Shown here piece by piece: positions 41,286-50,624 of a stretch of DNA of 64,000 nt. How positions within the stretch are numbered: position 1 is the first letter of the stretch; each line of letters opens with the position of its first letter. The translations under genes were made by a program, and so were the position numbers. This DNA comes from Paucisalibacillus algeriensis (GTDB lineage: Bacteria; Bacillota; Bacilli; Bacillales; Amphibacillaceae): positions 1-64,000 of the forward strand of contig NZ_CBYO010000021.1 in the NCBI RefSeq assembly GCF_000577245.1. The letters are read 5' to 3'. The notes under the pieces were generated by a model that made no database searches, was not told the DNA's origin, and was given only the letters and a program-made list of their open reading frames with translations.

Positions 41286-41472
41286 TTTATTACCCCCTTT
41301 TAGGTTATATTACCACAAAAATTTAGTACATCTTATTAAACACAAAAGGAGCTGCTTCTATAGATAGCACCTCCTTCTATATCTTCTTTTTATGCGAATC
41401 AGAAAATTCTTTATTTAACTTATGAATAATGGTATTCTACAAATGAAAATGTTTCCAAAAGGAGGATCTGTT

Positions 41473-41967
41473 TTGACAACCACAATAAATAATAGAACCA
41501 TTATGAATGAGGTTACCATTAATGCCCCGTTACAATTAGTTTGGTACGCTTGGACAATCTCTGAACGAGTTTCAGAATGGTTCGCACCTGAATCAGTCGT
41601 AGAAGCTATAGAAGGTGGGGCTTATGAACTTTATTTTATACCTGGAAATAAAACTGGAATGAATACCAAAGGTTGCAAGATTACTAAACTTGTAGCTGAA
41701 AAAGAATTACGATTCACTTGGAAAGGCCCAGATCAATTTGAATCTATAATGAATAGTGATAATGAATTAACTACTGTAAATGTTAGTTTTGAATCAGTTG
41801 ATCCAAAAACTTCAAAAGTTATTGTTGAACATACAGGATTTAAAGAAGATGATCAATGGAAAGAAGCATTTGAATGGCATCAGATGGCTTGGTCAGGAGT
41901 TCTAAGTAGCTTAAAGTCGGCTCTTGAAAAAGGTGAAGGCAATTTATGTTGCCAACCTATAGATTAA
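41473..41967 (+). CDS. SRPBCC-family (AHSA1-like) protein
   Basis: About 164 residues: EVTINAPLQLVWYAWTISER, VSEWFAPESVVEAI, GGAYELYFIPG and the terminal helix FEWHQMAWSGVLSSLKSALE define an AHSA1/START-like domain. TTG start 8 bp after GGAGG, in preference to the upstream ATG at 41422. It is on the plus strand, opposite to the array, with its own terminator. Confidence 0.82.
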   Translation: MTTTINNRTIMNEVTINAPLQLVWYAWTISERVSEWFAPESVVEAIEGGAYELYFIPGNKTGMNTKGCKITKLVAEKELRFTWKGPDQFESIMNSDNELTTVNVSFESVDPKTSKVIVEHTGFKEDDQWKEAFEWHQMAWSGVLSSLKSALEKGEGNLCCQPID

Positions 41968-41980
41968 AATAGACTGCACG

Positions 41981-42020
41981 AAACCATCTATTTGTCTCAA
42001 TTTTAATAGATGGTTTTCAT
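41981..42020 (+). terminator. Rho-independent terminator
   Basis: AAACCATCTAT pairs with ATAGATGGTTT, followed by TCAT. Short T-run but a perfect 11-bp stem. Confidence 0.7.
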
Positions 42021-42040
42021 ATTTCTGCGCTTACTTGGGT

Positions 42041-42070
42041 AAATTTAATTAACCTGTCTCTTAGTACAAT
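42041..42070 (-). repeat. PER left end, second block
   Basis: TTAATTAACCTGTCTCTTAG followed by TACAATC. It lies 12 bp from the stop of the DUF4304-like gene. Confidence 0.55.
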
Positions 42071-42081
42071 CACAATTTCAA

Positions 42082-42480
42082 TTACCTATTATTTTCCCAA
42101 TATTCTTCAGCCTCGTATAGATGGCTCAATACCTCTTTTGCAATATCCTCATATATATTTTCAGATTCACCTTCGACGTCGTACCTAAACCATTGACCAT
42201 CATTATCTTTCAACCTAAACCTATTACTTAAGTCATGTGCAGTCACTTTATTAGGTGGTACTTTCTCCCCCCAAGAATGAATAAACCCTTCTGGTGAACA
42301 TACCCCTATTTCAATAACAAATCCTCCACCATACCTATCAAATTGGAATGTAATTAAATCTATTTTGTCCTTACAGATTCTGCGGAAATGAGGAAAAGAT
42401 CCTCTAAACCCCCGATCCCTTAATTCTGAAACTACGATCTTCTTTAATTCTGAGATCATTTTGTCTCTTTCGTATGACAC
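42082..42480 (-). CDS. DUF4304-like protein
   Basis: 132 residues: a helical start (MISELKKIVVSELRDRGFRG), then FRRICKDKIDLITFQFDRYG and GFVIEIGVCSPEGF, as in DUF4304 proteins of unknown function. GTG start 7 bp after GAGG. Bounded by PER left ends on both sides, it is the last gene of the second block. Confidence 0.65.
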   Translation of the reverse strand: MSYERDKMISELKKIVVSELRDRGFRGSFPHFRRICKDKIDLITFQFDRYGGGFVIEIGVCSPEGFIHSWGEKVPPNKVTAHDLSNRFRLKDNDGQWFRYDVEGESENIYEDIAKEVLSHLYEAEEYWENNR

Positions 42481-42525
42481 CTTACCACCTCTTCTTATAA
42501 TTCTTCATTTCTAATACTCACCATT

Positions 42526-42550
42526 ACTGAACTAACCTGTCCCTTTACTT
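42526..42550 (-). repeat. PER left end, last copy
   Basis: TACTGAACTAACCTGTCCCT followed by TTACT. No right end follows. The ordinary chromosome starts here. Confidence 0.55.
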
Positions 42551-42731
42551 TTCCATTTCCTTCACATACTCTATGTTCATTTTACCAAATCCTCTTTAAA
42601 CTCATATAAATAAACATACAAATAATTATTGTTGTTTCACTTTCATAGATATAGCACAAATTAATTTACATTTTGGGGTACTTTTTATCATACAAATTTA
42701 GTTGATTATTGCATTAATGCCTTTATCAATA

Positions 42732-42776
42732 AAAAAATGACTATCAAATTACCATACAATTTGATAGTCATTTTAA
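42732..42776 (-). terminator. Rho-independent terminator for the SDR gene
   Basis: AAATGACTATCAAATT pairs perfectly with AATTTGATAGTCATTT. On the minus strand it is followed by a T-run. A decayed relative lies at 52643. Confidence 0.75.
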
Positions 42777-42857
42777 ATTGGTCTTTTATTGTTTGCAAAA
42801 GGTAGCGGGACCCGTTTTCTTTACATGTTCAAAATGGATTCCTTCTATATATAACTA

Positions 42858-43595
42858 TTATTGAGCTGTGTAGCCACCATCAACAATTAGAGAGTTACCA
42901 GTCATGAAGCTAGAATCATCGCTAGCCATGTATAATACGGCTTTTGCCATTTCTTCTGGTTTACCTAGACGCTTCATTGGTGTCGCGTTTGTAAGGAATT
43001 CTCGATCAGTTTCCCCTAGGATTGGTGTTTCGATAAATCCTGGGCAAAGTGCGTTTACACGAATATTACGTTCTGCATATTCTAGTCCAAGAGAACGAGT
43101 TAAGTTAATTACACCAGCTTTTGCTGCATTGTATGCTGCACTACCAGGCGCTCCAACCCATCCATACATGGATGCTGTATTGACGATGACACCACCATCA
43201 GCTTTCAAGAATTCTTTGATCGCACCTTGAGCAACTAAGAATACGCCATCTAAGTCAGCTTCTACTGTTTTTCTCCACTCTACATAGGTTAATTCTTCTG
43301 TTGGTTTTACGTTACCAATACCTGCATTATTGAATAGAATATCTACTTTACCAAATGTAGATAATGTTGTTTCATAAATATTTTTAACATCTTCTTCACT
43401 CGTAACATCCGCTTTTACGAATACAGCTTCTGTACCTTCTGCTTTTATTTCTGCTTCAAATGCCGCACCTTTTTCTTCATTAAAATCTACTAAGACTAAT
43501 TTTGCCCCTTCGGCAGCAAATAAACGCGCTGTTGCAGCACCAATACCAGATACTCCACCAGTGATGACTGCTACTTTATCTTGTAATTTACCCAT
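42858..43595 (-). CDS. SDR-family oxidoreductase
   Basis: 245-residue classical short-chain dehydrogenase: TGGVSGIGAAT (12-22) binds NAD(P), NNAG at 89-92, and the catalytic Ser142, Tyr155 and Lys159 (YNAAKAG). LVDFN after beta-2 carries Asp37, favouring NAD over NADP. A 3-oxoacyl-ACP reductase-like or glucose dehydrogenase-like annotation would be usual; the substrate is unknown. GGGGG precedes the ATG. It is divergent from a TetR gene that probably controls it. Confidence 0.9.
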   Translation of the reverse strand: MGKLQDKVAVITGGVSGIGAATARLFAAEGAKLVLVDFNEEKGAAFEAEIKAEGTEAVFVKADVTSEEDVKNIYETTLSTFGKVDILFNNAGIGNVKPTEELTYVEWRKTVEADLDGVFLVAQGAIKEFLKADGGVIVNTASMYGWVGAPGSAAYNAAKAGVINLTRSLGLEYAERNIRVNALCPGFIETPILGETDREFLTNATPMKRLGKPEEMAKAVLYMASDDSSFMTGNSLIVDGGYTAQ

Positions 43596-43706
43596 TTGTC
43601 TATTCCCCCTGTTATAATATATAGGATAGCCTATTATTCTTGAAAAGATTTACATCCATATTGTAGTACCAATTTTGGGGTAATCCAATCATTAAAAAAA
43701 CAGGAA

Positions 43707-43742
43707 TGTCTACTTAATAGACACATCATACATGTCTGTCTA
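43707..43742. promoter_or_regulatory. Candidate TetR operator between SDR and TetR genes
   Basis: The palindrome TGTCTA-CTTAA-TAGACA (43707-43723) plus a further TGTCTGTCTA half-site (43733-43742) lies in the divergent intergenic region, 50-90 bp upstream of the TetR gene. Confidence 0.5.
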
Positions 43743-43791
43743 TCACATACAATTTTAGTTTCACAAAAAGTTTATAATTGGAGGGACCTAG

Positions 43792-44391
43792 ATGGTGGAA
43801 AGTGTTACAACTCCGCGAAGAAATCGTACAAAAGAACATTTACAACTAGCTCTCATTGATTTGATTAAAGAGAAAGGTTTCCAAGCTGTTACCGTTAAAG
43901 ACATAGTAAACCATTCCCAATACAATCGAAGTACCTTCTATATCCATTACCAGGATAAATTTTATCTAGCAAAGGATTTACTAGACTCCATGCTTAAGGG
44001 GTTAGAAGAAGCTGTTGCTAAACCATTTGAAAGGATTAGAAAAGTAAACACCGTAAAGCTAAATGCCAGATCCTTTGAGTTCGTTTCTTATATTTATGAA
44101 AATCGTAACTTTTTTGAGTTGATAACCTATCAAGATACGATTCCAGAATTGCATACGAAATTTCCGCAAACTATCTTGAAAATCTATCAGGAAAAGTTTC
44201 AATTTAAAACCATTAATAACATACCAGTGGACATGGATTTCTTCACACGATACACCGCTTATGGCTTTTACGGTCTTTTGTCTCATTGGATTGCTACCGG
44301 TTTTGCCGCAACTCAGGAGGAATTTATTGATGAGGTGATTAAGTTGGCCCGGACTCATATGGCAGTGGTTCGGTATGTTGGGGATATGTAG
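43792..44391 (+). CDS. TetR/AcrR-family regulator
   Basis: 199 residues. The N-terminal HTH is clear (RTKEHLQLALIDLIKEKGFQ, then VTVKDIVNHSQYNRSTFYIH with the STFYIHYQDK turn). The C-terminal dimer/ligand domain is of the TetR_C_33/DhaS-like type (FFTRYTAYGFYGLLSHWIAT). Usually represses its divergent neighbour, here the SDR gene. GGAGG precedes the ATG. Confidence 0.9.
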   Translation: MVESVTTPRRNRTKEHLQLALIDLIKEKGFQAVTVKDIVNHSQYNRSTFYIHYQDKFYLAKDLLDSMLKGLEEAVAKPFERIRKVNTVKLNARSFEFVSYIYENRNFFELITYQDTIPELHTKFPQTILKIYQEKFQFKTINNIPVDMDFFTRYTAYGFYGLLSHWIATGFAATQEEFIDEVIKLARTHMAVVRYVGDM

Positions 44392-44507
44392 TGCTATGGG
44401 TAAATTATCTAATGAAAGTTCGTCCCATCTTTTTTAATAATTGTCATTGGATTTGGAAAGGAGATACCATTTCGGGGATGTACTACTTAGTTCCAGCGAA
44501 AAAATGA

Positions 44508-44545
44508 AGGGGAAGGTTACTGTTGCTTAATTCTTCCCCTATAAT
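44508..44545. terminator. Terminator between convergent genes
   Basis: AGGGGAA pairs with TTCCCCT over a loop of about 19 nt. Confidence 0.55.
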
Positions 44546-44640
44546 TCTAGTAATCTAAGCTTCACTATATACCGTTTACTAGAGTATTAAAGCCAGCTTA
44601 TCATTTCTAATTTCGGGAGTGACAGCTACCGCTTTTCGTA

Positions 44641-45927
44641 CTATTTTTCTTCCATTACCTTTTCTAATAACTGCTTCAACACATGTACGGCCATGACACA
44701 GTCGTCTAGTGAAGTCCATTCTTTAGGATTATGACTAATTCCTTCTTTACTTCTAGCAAATATCATGGCTGCAGGTATTCGTTCACCTAATATCATAGCA
44801 TCATGCCCGGCTCCACTTGGAATAAAAGTTGGGGTAATACCAAGTTTATTTACAACATCGGCTAACCTTTCCTGTAAGTCCCGTTTTATTGGTAAAGGCT
44901 TTATCTTTGTATTGAGATTCCACTTTGCTTGTAGTCCTCTTTGCTCTGCAACACTTTCTGCCTTTTGACAAATTAGTTCTACAAGTTGATCACGAGTTCT
45001 TTCATTAATATCTCGAATATCAACGATAAGCTCTACCTTCTGGGCGATTACATTAACACCATTAGGATGAACGTTTAGTTTTCCTACTGTTGCTACAGCT
45101 GTTTCGCTAACCTTGCTCGGTAAAGATTCGATTTCACTAACAAATATCCCCGCTGCAATTACAGGATCTTTACGACTACCCATTGGTGTGTTTCCAGCAT
45201 GCCCGGCTTTTCCTTCAAATGTCACTTCAAGCCATGCAGGACCTGCAATGCCGTTCACAATACCAACCGGACGGTCAAATTTTTCGAGCACCTCTCCCTG
45301 TTCGATATGAACCTCTGCAAAGAATTGCATATCCTTTTCCACACTTGCAGGTTGGAGAAATTCCTCTCGGCTACTTCCATATTCATGAATTACTTCATCG
45401 AAGGATTTTCCCTCCGCATCAATATATGTATCTAGAACTTCATTCGATAAATTTCCCATAAACGCATCACTGCCTGTAATTCCAGCATTGAACCGCGACC
45501 CCTCTTCGTCTGAAAAGATAGCGACCTCATAGGATACTGGCGGAATATATCCCGTCTCCTTCCATGCCTCTGCAACTTCCAATGCTGCAAGAACACCTAA
45601 AACCCCATCAAAATTGCCACCACTCGGAACAGTGTCCAAGTGGGAGCCAGACATGACAATTGGACCTTCACTTTTCCCCTTTAATCGTCCAAATACATTC
45701 CCTGCACCATCTGTAGTTACTTCAAGACCTGCTTCCGTCATCCATTTACTAACTATTTCTTTTGCATGCTTCTCCTCAGGTGAATAACCAATTCGAGTAA
45801 CTCCACCATTTTCCCCGGCTCCAATTTTGGAAAGTTCATGTAGTCTAGATGCTAATCTTTTTCCATTTATACCAGAATGGTCTAACTGTGTATTGTAGCC
45901 GGCTAGTAGTTTATCGTAAAGTACCAT
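44641..45927 (-). CDS. M20-family amidohydrolase (N-carbamoyl-L-amino acid hydrolase / allantoate amidohydrolase type)
   Basis: 428 residues. Metal ligands are visible: GSHLDTVPSGGNFDG, IFSDEEGSRF, VHIEQGEVLE and the C-terminal SGAGHDAMILG. This set defines the HyuC/AllC branch, which removes carbamoyl or ureido groups with loss of ammonia and CO2. ATG at 45927 follows AAGGGG; an ATG 51 bp upstream lacks a site. Monocistronic. Confidence 0.9.
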   Translation of the reverse strand: MVLYDKLLAGYNTQLDHSGINGKRLASRLHELSKIGAGENGGVTRIGYSPEEKHAKEIVSKWMTEAGLEVTTDGAGNVFGRLKGKSEGPIVMSGSHLDTVPSGGNFDGVLGVLAALEVAEAWKETGYIPPVSYEVAIFSDEEGSRFNAGITGSDAFMGNLSNEVLDTYIDAEGKSFDEVIHEYGSSREEFLQPASVEKDMQFFAEVHIEQGEVLEKFDRPVGIVNGIAGPAWLEVTFEGKAGHAGNTPMGSRKDPVIAAGIFVSEIESLPSKVSETAVATVGKLNVHPNGVNVIAQKVELIVDIRDINERTRDQLVELICQKAESVAEQRGLQAKWNLNTKIKPLPIKRDLQERLADVVNKLGITPTFIPSGAGHDAMILGERIPAAMIFARSKEGISHNPKEWTSLDDCVMAVHVLKQLLEKVMEEK

Positions 45928-46116
45928 GATCCTATCCCCTTTCTCGGCAAATGTTGCTTTCTGAATGTTGTCAACCATTACTACATTCTATCATAGACGT
46001 AGAACAATTGGAGAGTCCGAGCAAGAGTATACATCAACCTATACTATCTATTATTCTTTTTCCATAAGAGTTCATTCAAGGGTTAATCTGGGGCAAGAAA
46101 TCTTGCCCCATGCATA

Positions 46117-47244
46117 TTACTTAACCTTCGCCTTTAACTGCTCAAACAACTTCTCCACGGTACCAATTCCTACATTACGATATTTTGCTAATGTTACTAG
46201 TTCCTGTGGTAGCTGTCCCACATATTCAATTCCAAATTCATTCAATTGTCTTAATAGGCTTGGTATACCATCAAATTCATTCTTATCCAGTGAAACTTGC
46301 GATAATTTTTCGGTAACGATAATGTAATCCTCTTTGTAGAAGAGAAATAGTTCTCCAGGTCTTATTAGCTTAATTTCACGGCGCTTTTTCTCTTCTTTTA
46401 TAAAAATCTTTAGTTCTTCAAATAGATTCTTATCATTTGTTTCGTTATATCGCTTCACATACGTATGCAGTCCCTCTATATTCTCCGGCAATTCACTCAT
46501 GATACGTGCTTGTTGTTCACCGCCAAGGCGAATCAAAAATAACTCTGATTTTTCAAATCGCTGTGGTAATAAGAAAGCATCCCTTAAAAAATGCGGAACA
46601 TTAATCGAATCTGTTCCGTAATAAATGGTTCTAATCGTTGTCATTCCAGGAGTTACATTTTCCTCTTCTGAAAAATTCTCTACTTCCTGAATCGTAGCAG
46701 CAACTTCCGCTTCTTCAGGAGTTTGCATTAAGAATTTCTGAAAGGAGTTTTTAAATAATTTTTCCATATTTTCAAAGCGTATTTGCAACTCAGCCATATC
46801 ATACGATTCTTGAATACTTGGCTCTGGATCATGATAGTCCGGGGTCTTCATCTCCAGTGGTCCATAAACCTCTACATACCAGGAAACAATTGTATGTAAT
46901 GCTTCCCATGACAGTAATGCTTCCGAATATCGAAATGGACGCACATCATGTGCAGCTAGATTTCCGTTTTTTCGAACTACATGAAGGGCATCTCTTACTT
47001 CTGATGTGATGATTCCCTGTTCATCTAGATTATCTAGCTTTTCTATTAAAGAAGTATATATTTGGAAAGAAATATGCTCGGTAACTAATACTTTATCGAT
47101 AATTGCCTCCATGAATGTTCGGGCATGTGTAAGCATGGTACGTGGACTTGTAAAAATACTATGTTCTAACTCGCGTGCAATAGTTGCTAATTCTTTTGAT
47201 ACTGGTTCTAAAAATTTATAAAAATAGGTTTGTCTAGTCAACAT
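46117..47244 (-). CDS. DUF4145-like protein with C-terminal helix-hairpin region
   Basis: 375 residues. The first 120 residues have the HEPN-like DUF4145 pattern (ARELEHSIFTSPRTMLTHAR, FMEAIIDKVL, then RKNGNLAAHDVRPFRYSEAL). The C-terminus QELVTLAKYRNVGIGTVEKL resembles the alpha-CTD / helix-hairpin-helix end of RNA polymerase alpha. DUF4145 often serves as the N-terminal module of restriction-type or nucleic-acid enzymes. Stand-alone here. AGGAGAG precedes the ATG. Confidence 0.65.
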   Translation of the reverse strand: MLTRQTYFYKFLEPVSKELATIARELEHSIFTSPRTMLTHARTFMEAIIDKVLVTEHISFQIYTSLIEKLDNLDEQGIITSEVRDALHVVRKNGNLAAHDVRPFRYSEALLSWEALHTIVSWYVEVYGPLEMKTPDYHDPEPSIQESYDMAELQIRFENMEKLFKNSFQKFLMQTPEEAEVAATIQEVENFSEEENVTPGMTTIRTIYYGTDSINVPHFLRDAFLLPQRFEKSELFLIRLGGEQQARIMSELPENIEGLHTYVKRYNETNDKNLFEELKIFIKEEKKRREIKLIRPGELFLFYKEDYIIVTEKLSQVSLDKNEFDGIPSLLRQLNEFGIEYVGQLPQELVTLAKYRNVGIGTVEKLFEQLKAKVK

Positions 47245-47495
47245 AATCTCTCCTATTAAACGAAATAAACAAAGTTCTATTTTACTAGAATAATTGGAAA
47301 AAGCATATTACTATTTTTGGTTTTAACTGGTTAAGTGCAGTAGAAGGTAGCGACAGGGTTGTCTTCTCTATATTTCGGAAGAAAAAACTGGTAAGTTATC
47401 AGATGAACAAATGACGAGAGATAAGTTATATAATAAGAGTACTAGCTAGGTAGCACTAAAGCATCTTTTAATAGAATGATAGATGATATAATGCC

Positions 47496-47540
47496 ATAAC
47501 GAAAAGCCGAGACCACTTATGGATTTCGGCTTTTCGTTAT
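47496..47540. terminator. Bidirectional terminator, 15-bp stem
   Basis: ATAACGAAAAGCCGA pairs perfectly with TCGGCTTTTCGTTAT, 57 bp after the end of the 47.6 kb gene. Confidence 0.8.
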
Positions 47541-47596
47541 AGTAGTGCTTTATTTATTCATACATTGTTAATTTCCCATTTAGTATCCCTATTAAA

Positions 47597-47995
47597 TTAA
47601 TACCCAGGATAGAATGGGTAATAAGGGTATGGTGTGTAGTACGGGTAAAGGAATAGTCTAGTAAGCAGACCAAATGGGAATTGTTGTCGACGGTACCTAC
47701 GAAATCTTCTTCTACGTGGCCGGCCATAATCATCATAGTCATCGTAGCCATAGTCAAATCCAAATTGTCTAGTATCTCTAATTTCCCCCATTTGTTGCGG
47801 ATCAATATCTTCAGGAATTAACATGGTTACGCCATTTTCGTCCATCCCTTCGATAATACCATCAAACTGTGACCCATCATTCATTTGTGCGATTACATGG
47901 AAGTTCATATACTGTTTACATTGCCCTTTTATATCGCGTTCCAAATCCTGAAAGTCTCCTTGTATTTGTTGATTCATTGGATTATGTTGAAACAT
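47597..47995 (-). CDS. Small protein with LSM-like core and Arg/Tyr/Pro-rich tail
   Basis: 132 residues. Residues 20-70 (QYMNFHVIAQMNDGSQFDGI then IEGMDENGVTMLIPED) look like a small beta-barrel of LSM type. An acidic Asp-Tyr stretch, an Arg-rich patch (RPRRRRFRRYRRQQ) and a Tyr/Pro tail follow. The tail composition is like that of some Bacillus spore-coat or nucleic-acid-binding proteins. The ATG at 47995 has AAGGAGAGGG upstream. Role unknown. Confidence 0.6.
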   Translation of the reverse strand: MFQHNPMNQQIQGDFQDLERDIKGQCKQYMNFHVIAQMNDGSQFDGIIEGMDENGVTMLIPEDIDPQQMGEIRDTRQFGFDYGYDDYDDYGRPRRRRFRRYRRQQFPFGLLTRLFLYPYYTPYPYYPFYPGY

Positions 47996-48075
47996 TAGAA
48001 CCCTCTCCTTTCTATTCACCATTAGGGTATTCGTCTAGCTTGGGCTATGTTTGGGCGATTTGAGGAAATCTTTGT

Positions 48076-48114
48076 AAAAGGGTCAGTCCCCACTAGTCGA
48101 GGTCTGACCCTTTT
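48076..48114. repeat. Hairpin of dispersed GGGTCAG type
   Basis: AAAAGGGTCAG pairs with CTGACCCTTTT around CCCCACTAGTCGAGG. It is placed between divergent genes, so it is not an obvious terminator. From memory, similar GGGTCAG hairpins recur in Bacillaceae genomes. Confidence 0.5.
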
Positions 48115-48273
48115 CGATGGGACTATTCTTTTGTTTTTACGTACGAGAATCCACTTTGAAATTACGTAATAAATTTACTAAATTTAAAACATTCTCTAAA
48201 CTTATTGTTTGTTTTATCCTATAAAAACATGCTATGATTCCTTTTAAATATTAATTGGAAAGGATGAGATATT

Positions 48274-48789
48274 ATGTCATTAGAAAGTGTTAAAGCCCAT
48301 TTTAAACAGTGGAATCGCGAGCACGATATTATGGAGTTTGATACCTCTAGTGCCACGGTTCAAGAGGCTGCAGATACAATTGGGGTAAAACCAGCCCAAA
48401 TTGCAAAGACCCTATCGTTTAGAGGAGAAGGAGACAAAGCTATCTTGGTTGTTGCTGCTGGTGATGCAAAAGTTGATAATAAAAAATTCCGTCAAACATT
48501 TAACTTCAAGGCACGTATGCTGTCACCAGATGAGGTACTTGAACAAACAGGGCATCCCATTGGTGGCGTTTGTCCATTCGGTTTGGCAAATAGTTTGGAT
48601 GTCTATCTGGATGTCTCAATGGAACGTTTTGATAAAGTTTTTCCAGCCTGTGGGAGCACCCATTCAGCAATCGAATTGACCTGTGATGAGTTATTTAACT
48701 ATTCAGTTGCAAAGGAATGGGTAGATGTTTGCAGAGGATGGGAAGTACCCCCGTCTGAGGCTGAAACTGTTTCAAGTGATCAAGCTTGA
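48274..48789 (+). CDS. YbaK/EbsC-type aminoacyl-tRNA deacylase
   Basis: 171 residues with the YbaK/ProX core: PAQIAKTLSFRGEGDKAILV, the lysine strand GDAKVDNKKFRQTF, and HPIGGVCPFGLANSLDVYLD. Family members hydrolyse mischarged Cys- or Ala-tRNA(Pro). The size and lack of a synthetase domain mean it is a free-standing trans-editing factor. AAAGGATGAG precedes the ATG. Confidence 0.88.
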   Translation: MSLESVKAHFKQWNREHDIMEFDTSSATVQEAADTIGVKPAQIAKTLSFRGEGDKAILVVAAGDAKVDNKKFRQTFNFKARMLSPDEVLEQTGHPIGGVCPFGLANSLDVYLDVSMERFDKVFPACGSTHSAIELTCDELFNYSVAKEWVDVCRGWEVPPSEAETVSSDQA

Positions 48790-48810
48790 TACTAAGGGGA
48801 AGGTTTTTCT

Positions 48811-49869
48811 CTAACCCTTCCCACTTACCTCGATCAAACTAATCTGACTCTGATTCAAAAACCGAACCGGATACCCAGTAGTTCCAAGCCCACTATCAAT
48901 ATACAAATACTGCTCCTGCTCAAATTCGAATACCCCTTTATCCAACACAGGAAAATAACTATTATCTGGGCCTACAATGGCACCAATAAGCGGGAATCTT
49001 ACTTGCCCACCATGTGTATGACCACTCAGAATCAAGTCAGCTGGAATTGAAGCATAATTTTCCACGACACTAGGAGAATGGGATAGTAATATTGTAAACC
49101 TATCTTTATTTACTCCATCAAAAGCCTGGCCAAGATCTTCATGATTAGTTGATTCATTATCGATTCCCACGATGTTAATAATCGAATTACCTATTGTAAT
49201 CTGGGTGTTATGGTTTCTTAGAAGTGTGACCCCACGTTCATGTAGCCCCATTAAAAATACCTCTACATTTTCATTTCCCATTTCATGGTTACCCGTAACA
49301 TAGAAAACATTTTGGTTCACGTTTACGATCTCCGTAACGAACGAAAACATATTGGTAAAATCCTCTGTTCCTCTATTGATTAAATCCCCAGTTAAGACAA
49401 CAATGTCAGCATTTGACTCTTTCACCGCTGCAACCAATTTCTTATTATGATGACCAAACACCTTATTATGTACATCTGTTAATTGTAAAATAGAGATTTT
49501 AGCATCTGAAGGAATCTTTCTCGTCCGAAATGGAACAGAATTGATTTTGAAAATATTCGTATCGACATAGGCTTTCACCAGTGAACTGAGAAGCAAAACA
49601 CCAGATCCCCAAAGAAAGTACTTGGAGGTTAATGCCTTCTTTTTCTTCTTTCCTAATATATGACGCATGAAATTCCATCCCATCCTATAGAATCTTCGAC
49701 CAACATCACCATAAATTTGTAACGTATACAAAGAATTCATCATATTATCTTGGTATTTTTCAATCATTATAGCAGAGGTTTCATACATAGCGATAACATC
49801 TAGTGCCTTTAAAAATAGATAATCCAATAGAATGACTCCTATGTTAAGAAGGTATGAGCCTTTCTTCAC
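48811..49869 (-). CDS. Calcineurin-like metallophosphoesterase, membrane-anchored
   Basis: About 352 residues. The metallophosphoesterase motifs are complete: LTDVHNKVFG, VLTGDLINRG, YVTGNHEMGN, LLSHSP and SGHTHGGQVRFP. This is the YkuE-like arrangement, ending YIDSGLGTTGYPVRFLNQ. The N-terminal 100 residues include a helix (FLWGSGVLLLSSLVKAYV) that should anchor the enzyme with its catalytic domain outside. YkuE-type enzymes are linked to lipid A-like or wall phosphates. The true start may be one of several internal ATG codons. Confidence 0.85.
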   Translation of the reverse strand: MKKGSYLLNIGVILLDYLFLKALDVIAMYETSAIMIEKYQDNMMNSLYTLQIYGDVGRRFYRMGWNFMRHILGKKKKKALTSKYFLWGSGVLLLSSLVKAYVDTNIFKINSVPFRTRKIPSDAKISILQLTDVHNKVFGHHNKKLVAAVKESNADIVVLTGDLINRGTEDFTNMFSFVTEIVNVNQNVFYVTGNHEMGNENVEVFLMGLHERGVTLLRNHNTQITIGNSIINIVGIDNESTNHEDLGQAFDGVNKDRFTILLSHSPSVVENYASIPADLILSGHTHGGQVRFPLIGAIVGPDNSYFPVLDKGVFEFEQEQYLYIDSGLGTTGYPVRFLNQSQISLIEVSGKG

Positions 49870-49958
49870 AATTAGTAGTGAGAGTAGCTTTTATCTTTAA
49901 TGATTTATTATGAAGTTGTAACTTTTTGGAGAAACTAATCCTAAAAAGGAGGAAAATG

Positions 49959-50432
49959 ATGATGAAAAAAATTTTGTTCTTACTATATTTAATGGCAATC
50001 GTACTAGTCCTTCAAGGATGTAATAATGATGAGGATAATGTAACAGATCCTCCTAACAATGCACCTGTTGAGAATAATGACGATACCTCGGGCGATAATC
50101 AGGACGGACAAGACGAGCCATTGTTTAATTTCACTAGTTTTGATTTAGATATTGATTACGAGGACAATAAAGAAATTGATGTGGATTATGAAAATGAAAA
50201 CGATGGTATGGAGGCTGAGTTTAAAGATACCGTTAACGATGAGCGTTTAAGCGGTGATGAAGCATTCGATAAGCTAAGACCGATATTTGAAGAATTAACA
50301 TTTGACCAAAATACAGAAAATGAAACTGTAATATCGGAAGTATTATCAGCATTTGACCTAAATAACGAATTTACGAAATTGGAACTAGAGGTAAAGTTTA
50401 CGGATGGAACTGAGAAGGAGTATAACCAATAG
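49959..50432 (+). CDS. yusW: YusW-like lipoprotein
   Basis: About 157 residues. The lipoprotein signal (ILFLLYLMAIVLVLQGC, lipobox VLQGC) is followed by a low-complexity Asn/Asp linker and a C-terminal YusW domain: FDLDIDYEDNKEIDVDYENE, GMEAEFKDTVNDERLSGDEA and LELEVKFTDGTEKEYNQ. Exported and acylated. Three consecutive ATG codons follow GGAGG; the second is given. Function of YusW unknown. Confidence 0.85.
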   Translation: MMKKILFLLYLMAIVLVLQGCNNDEDNVTDPPNNAPVENNDDTSGDNQDGQDEPLFNFTSFDLDIDYEDNKEIDVDYENENDGMEAEFKDTVNDERLSGDEAFDKLRPIFEELTFDQNTENETVISEVLSAFDLNNEFTKLELEVKFTDGTEKEYNQ

Positions 50433-50567
50433 GTTAACTTCGGGTATTTCAGGTTGTAATTCATGATTTTGCTAGTAAAGTCGAGATGAAATGGTGACTA
50501 GAGCCTTCCCATTCTTCATTTCATAACAAATCCGAGTCCAAAATGAAGAATAGGCCCAAGCCATAAT

Positions 50568-50608
50568 AAAAGGTACCACTCCACCAGGTCTGGTACCTTC
50601 ATTTTTAT
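50568..50608. terminator. Terminator between convergent genes
   Basis: AAAGGTACCA pairs with TGGTACCTT, followed by CATTTTTATTTTT on the plus strand. Confidence 0.8.
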
Positions 50609-50624
50609 TTTTCTAACAACCAAT

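Noticed and set aside
85-42550. Calling the array a classical integron
   Set aside because: No integrase gene or attI is in the window, and PER end boxes (AACTAAC/GTTAGTT) only partly fit RYYYAAC/GTTRRRY. I describe it as attC-like and leave the mechanism open.
45113-45461. Several plus-strand ORFs inside the amidohydrolase gene
   Set aside because: They lie opposite a well-supported M20 enzyme, have no ribosome binding sites and have odd composition.
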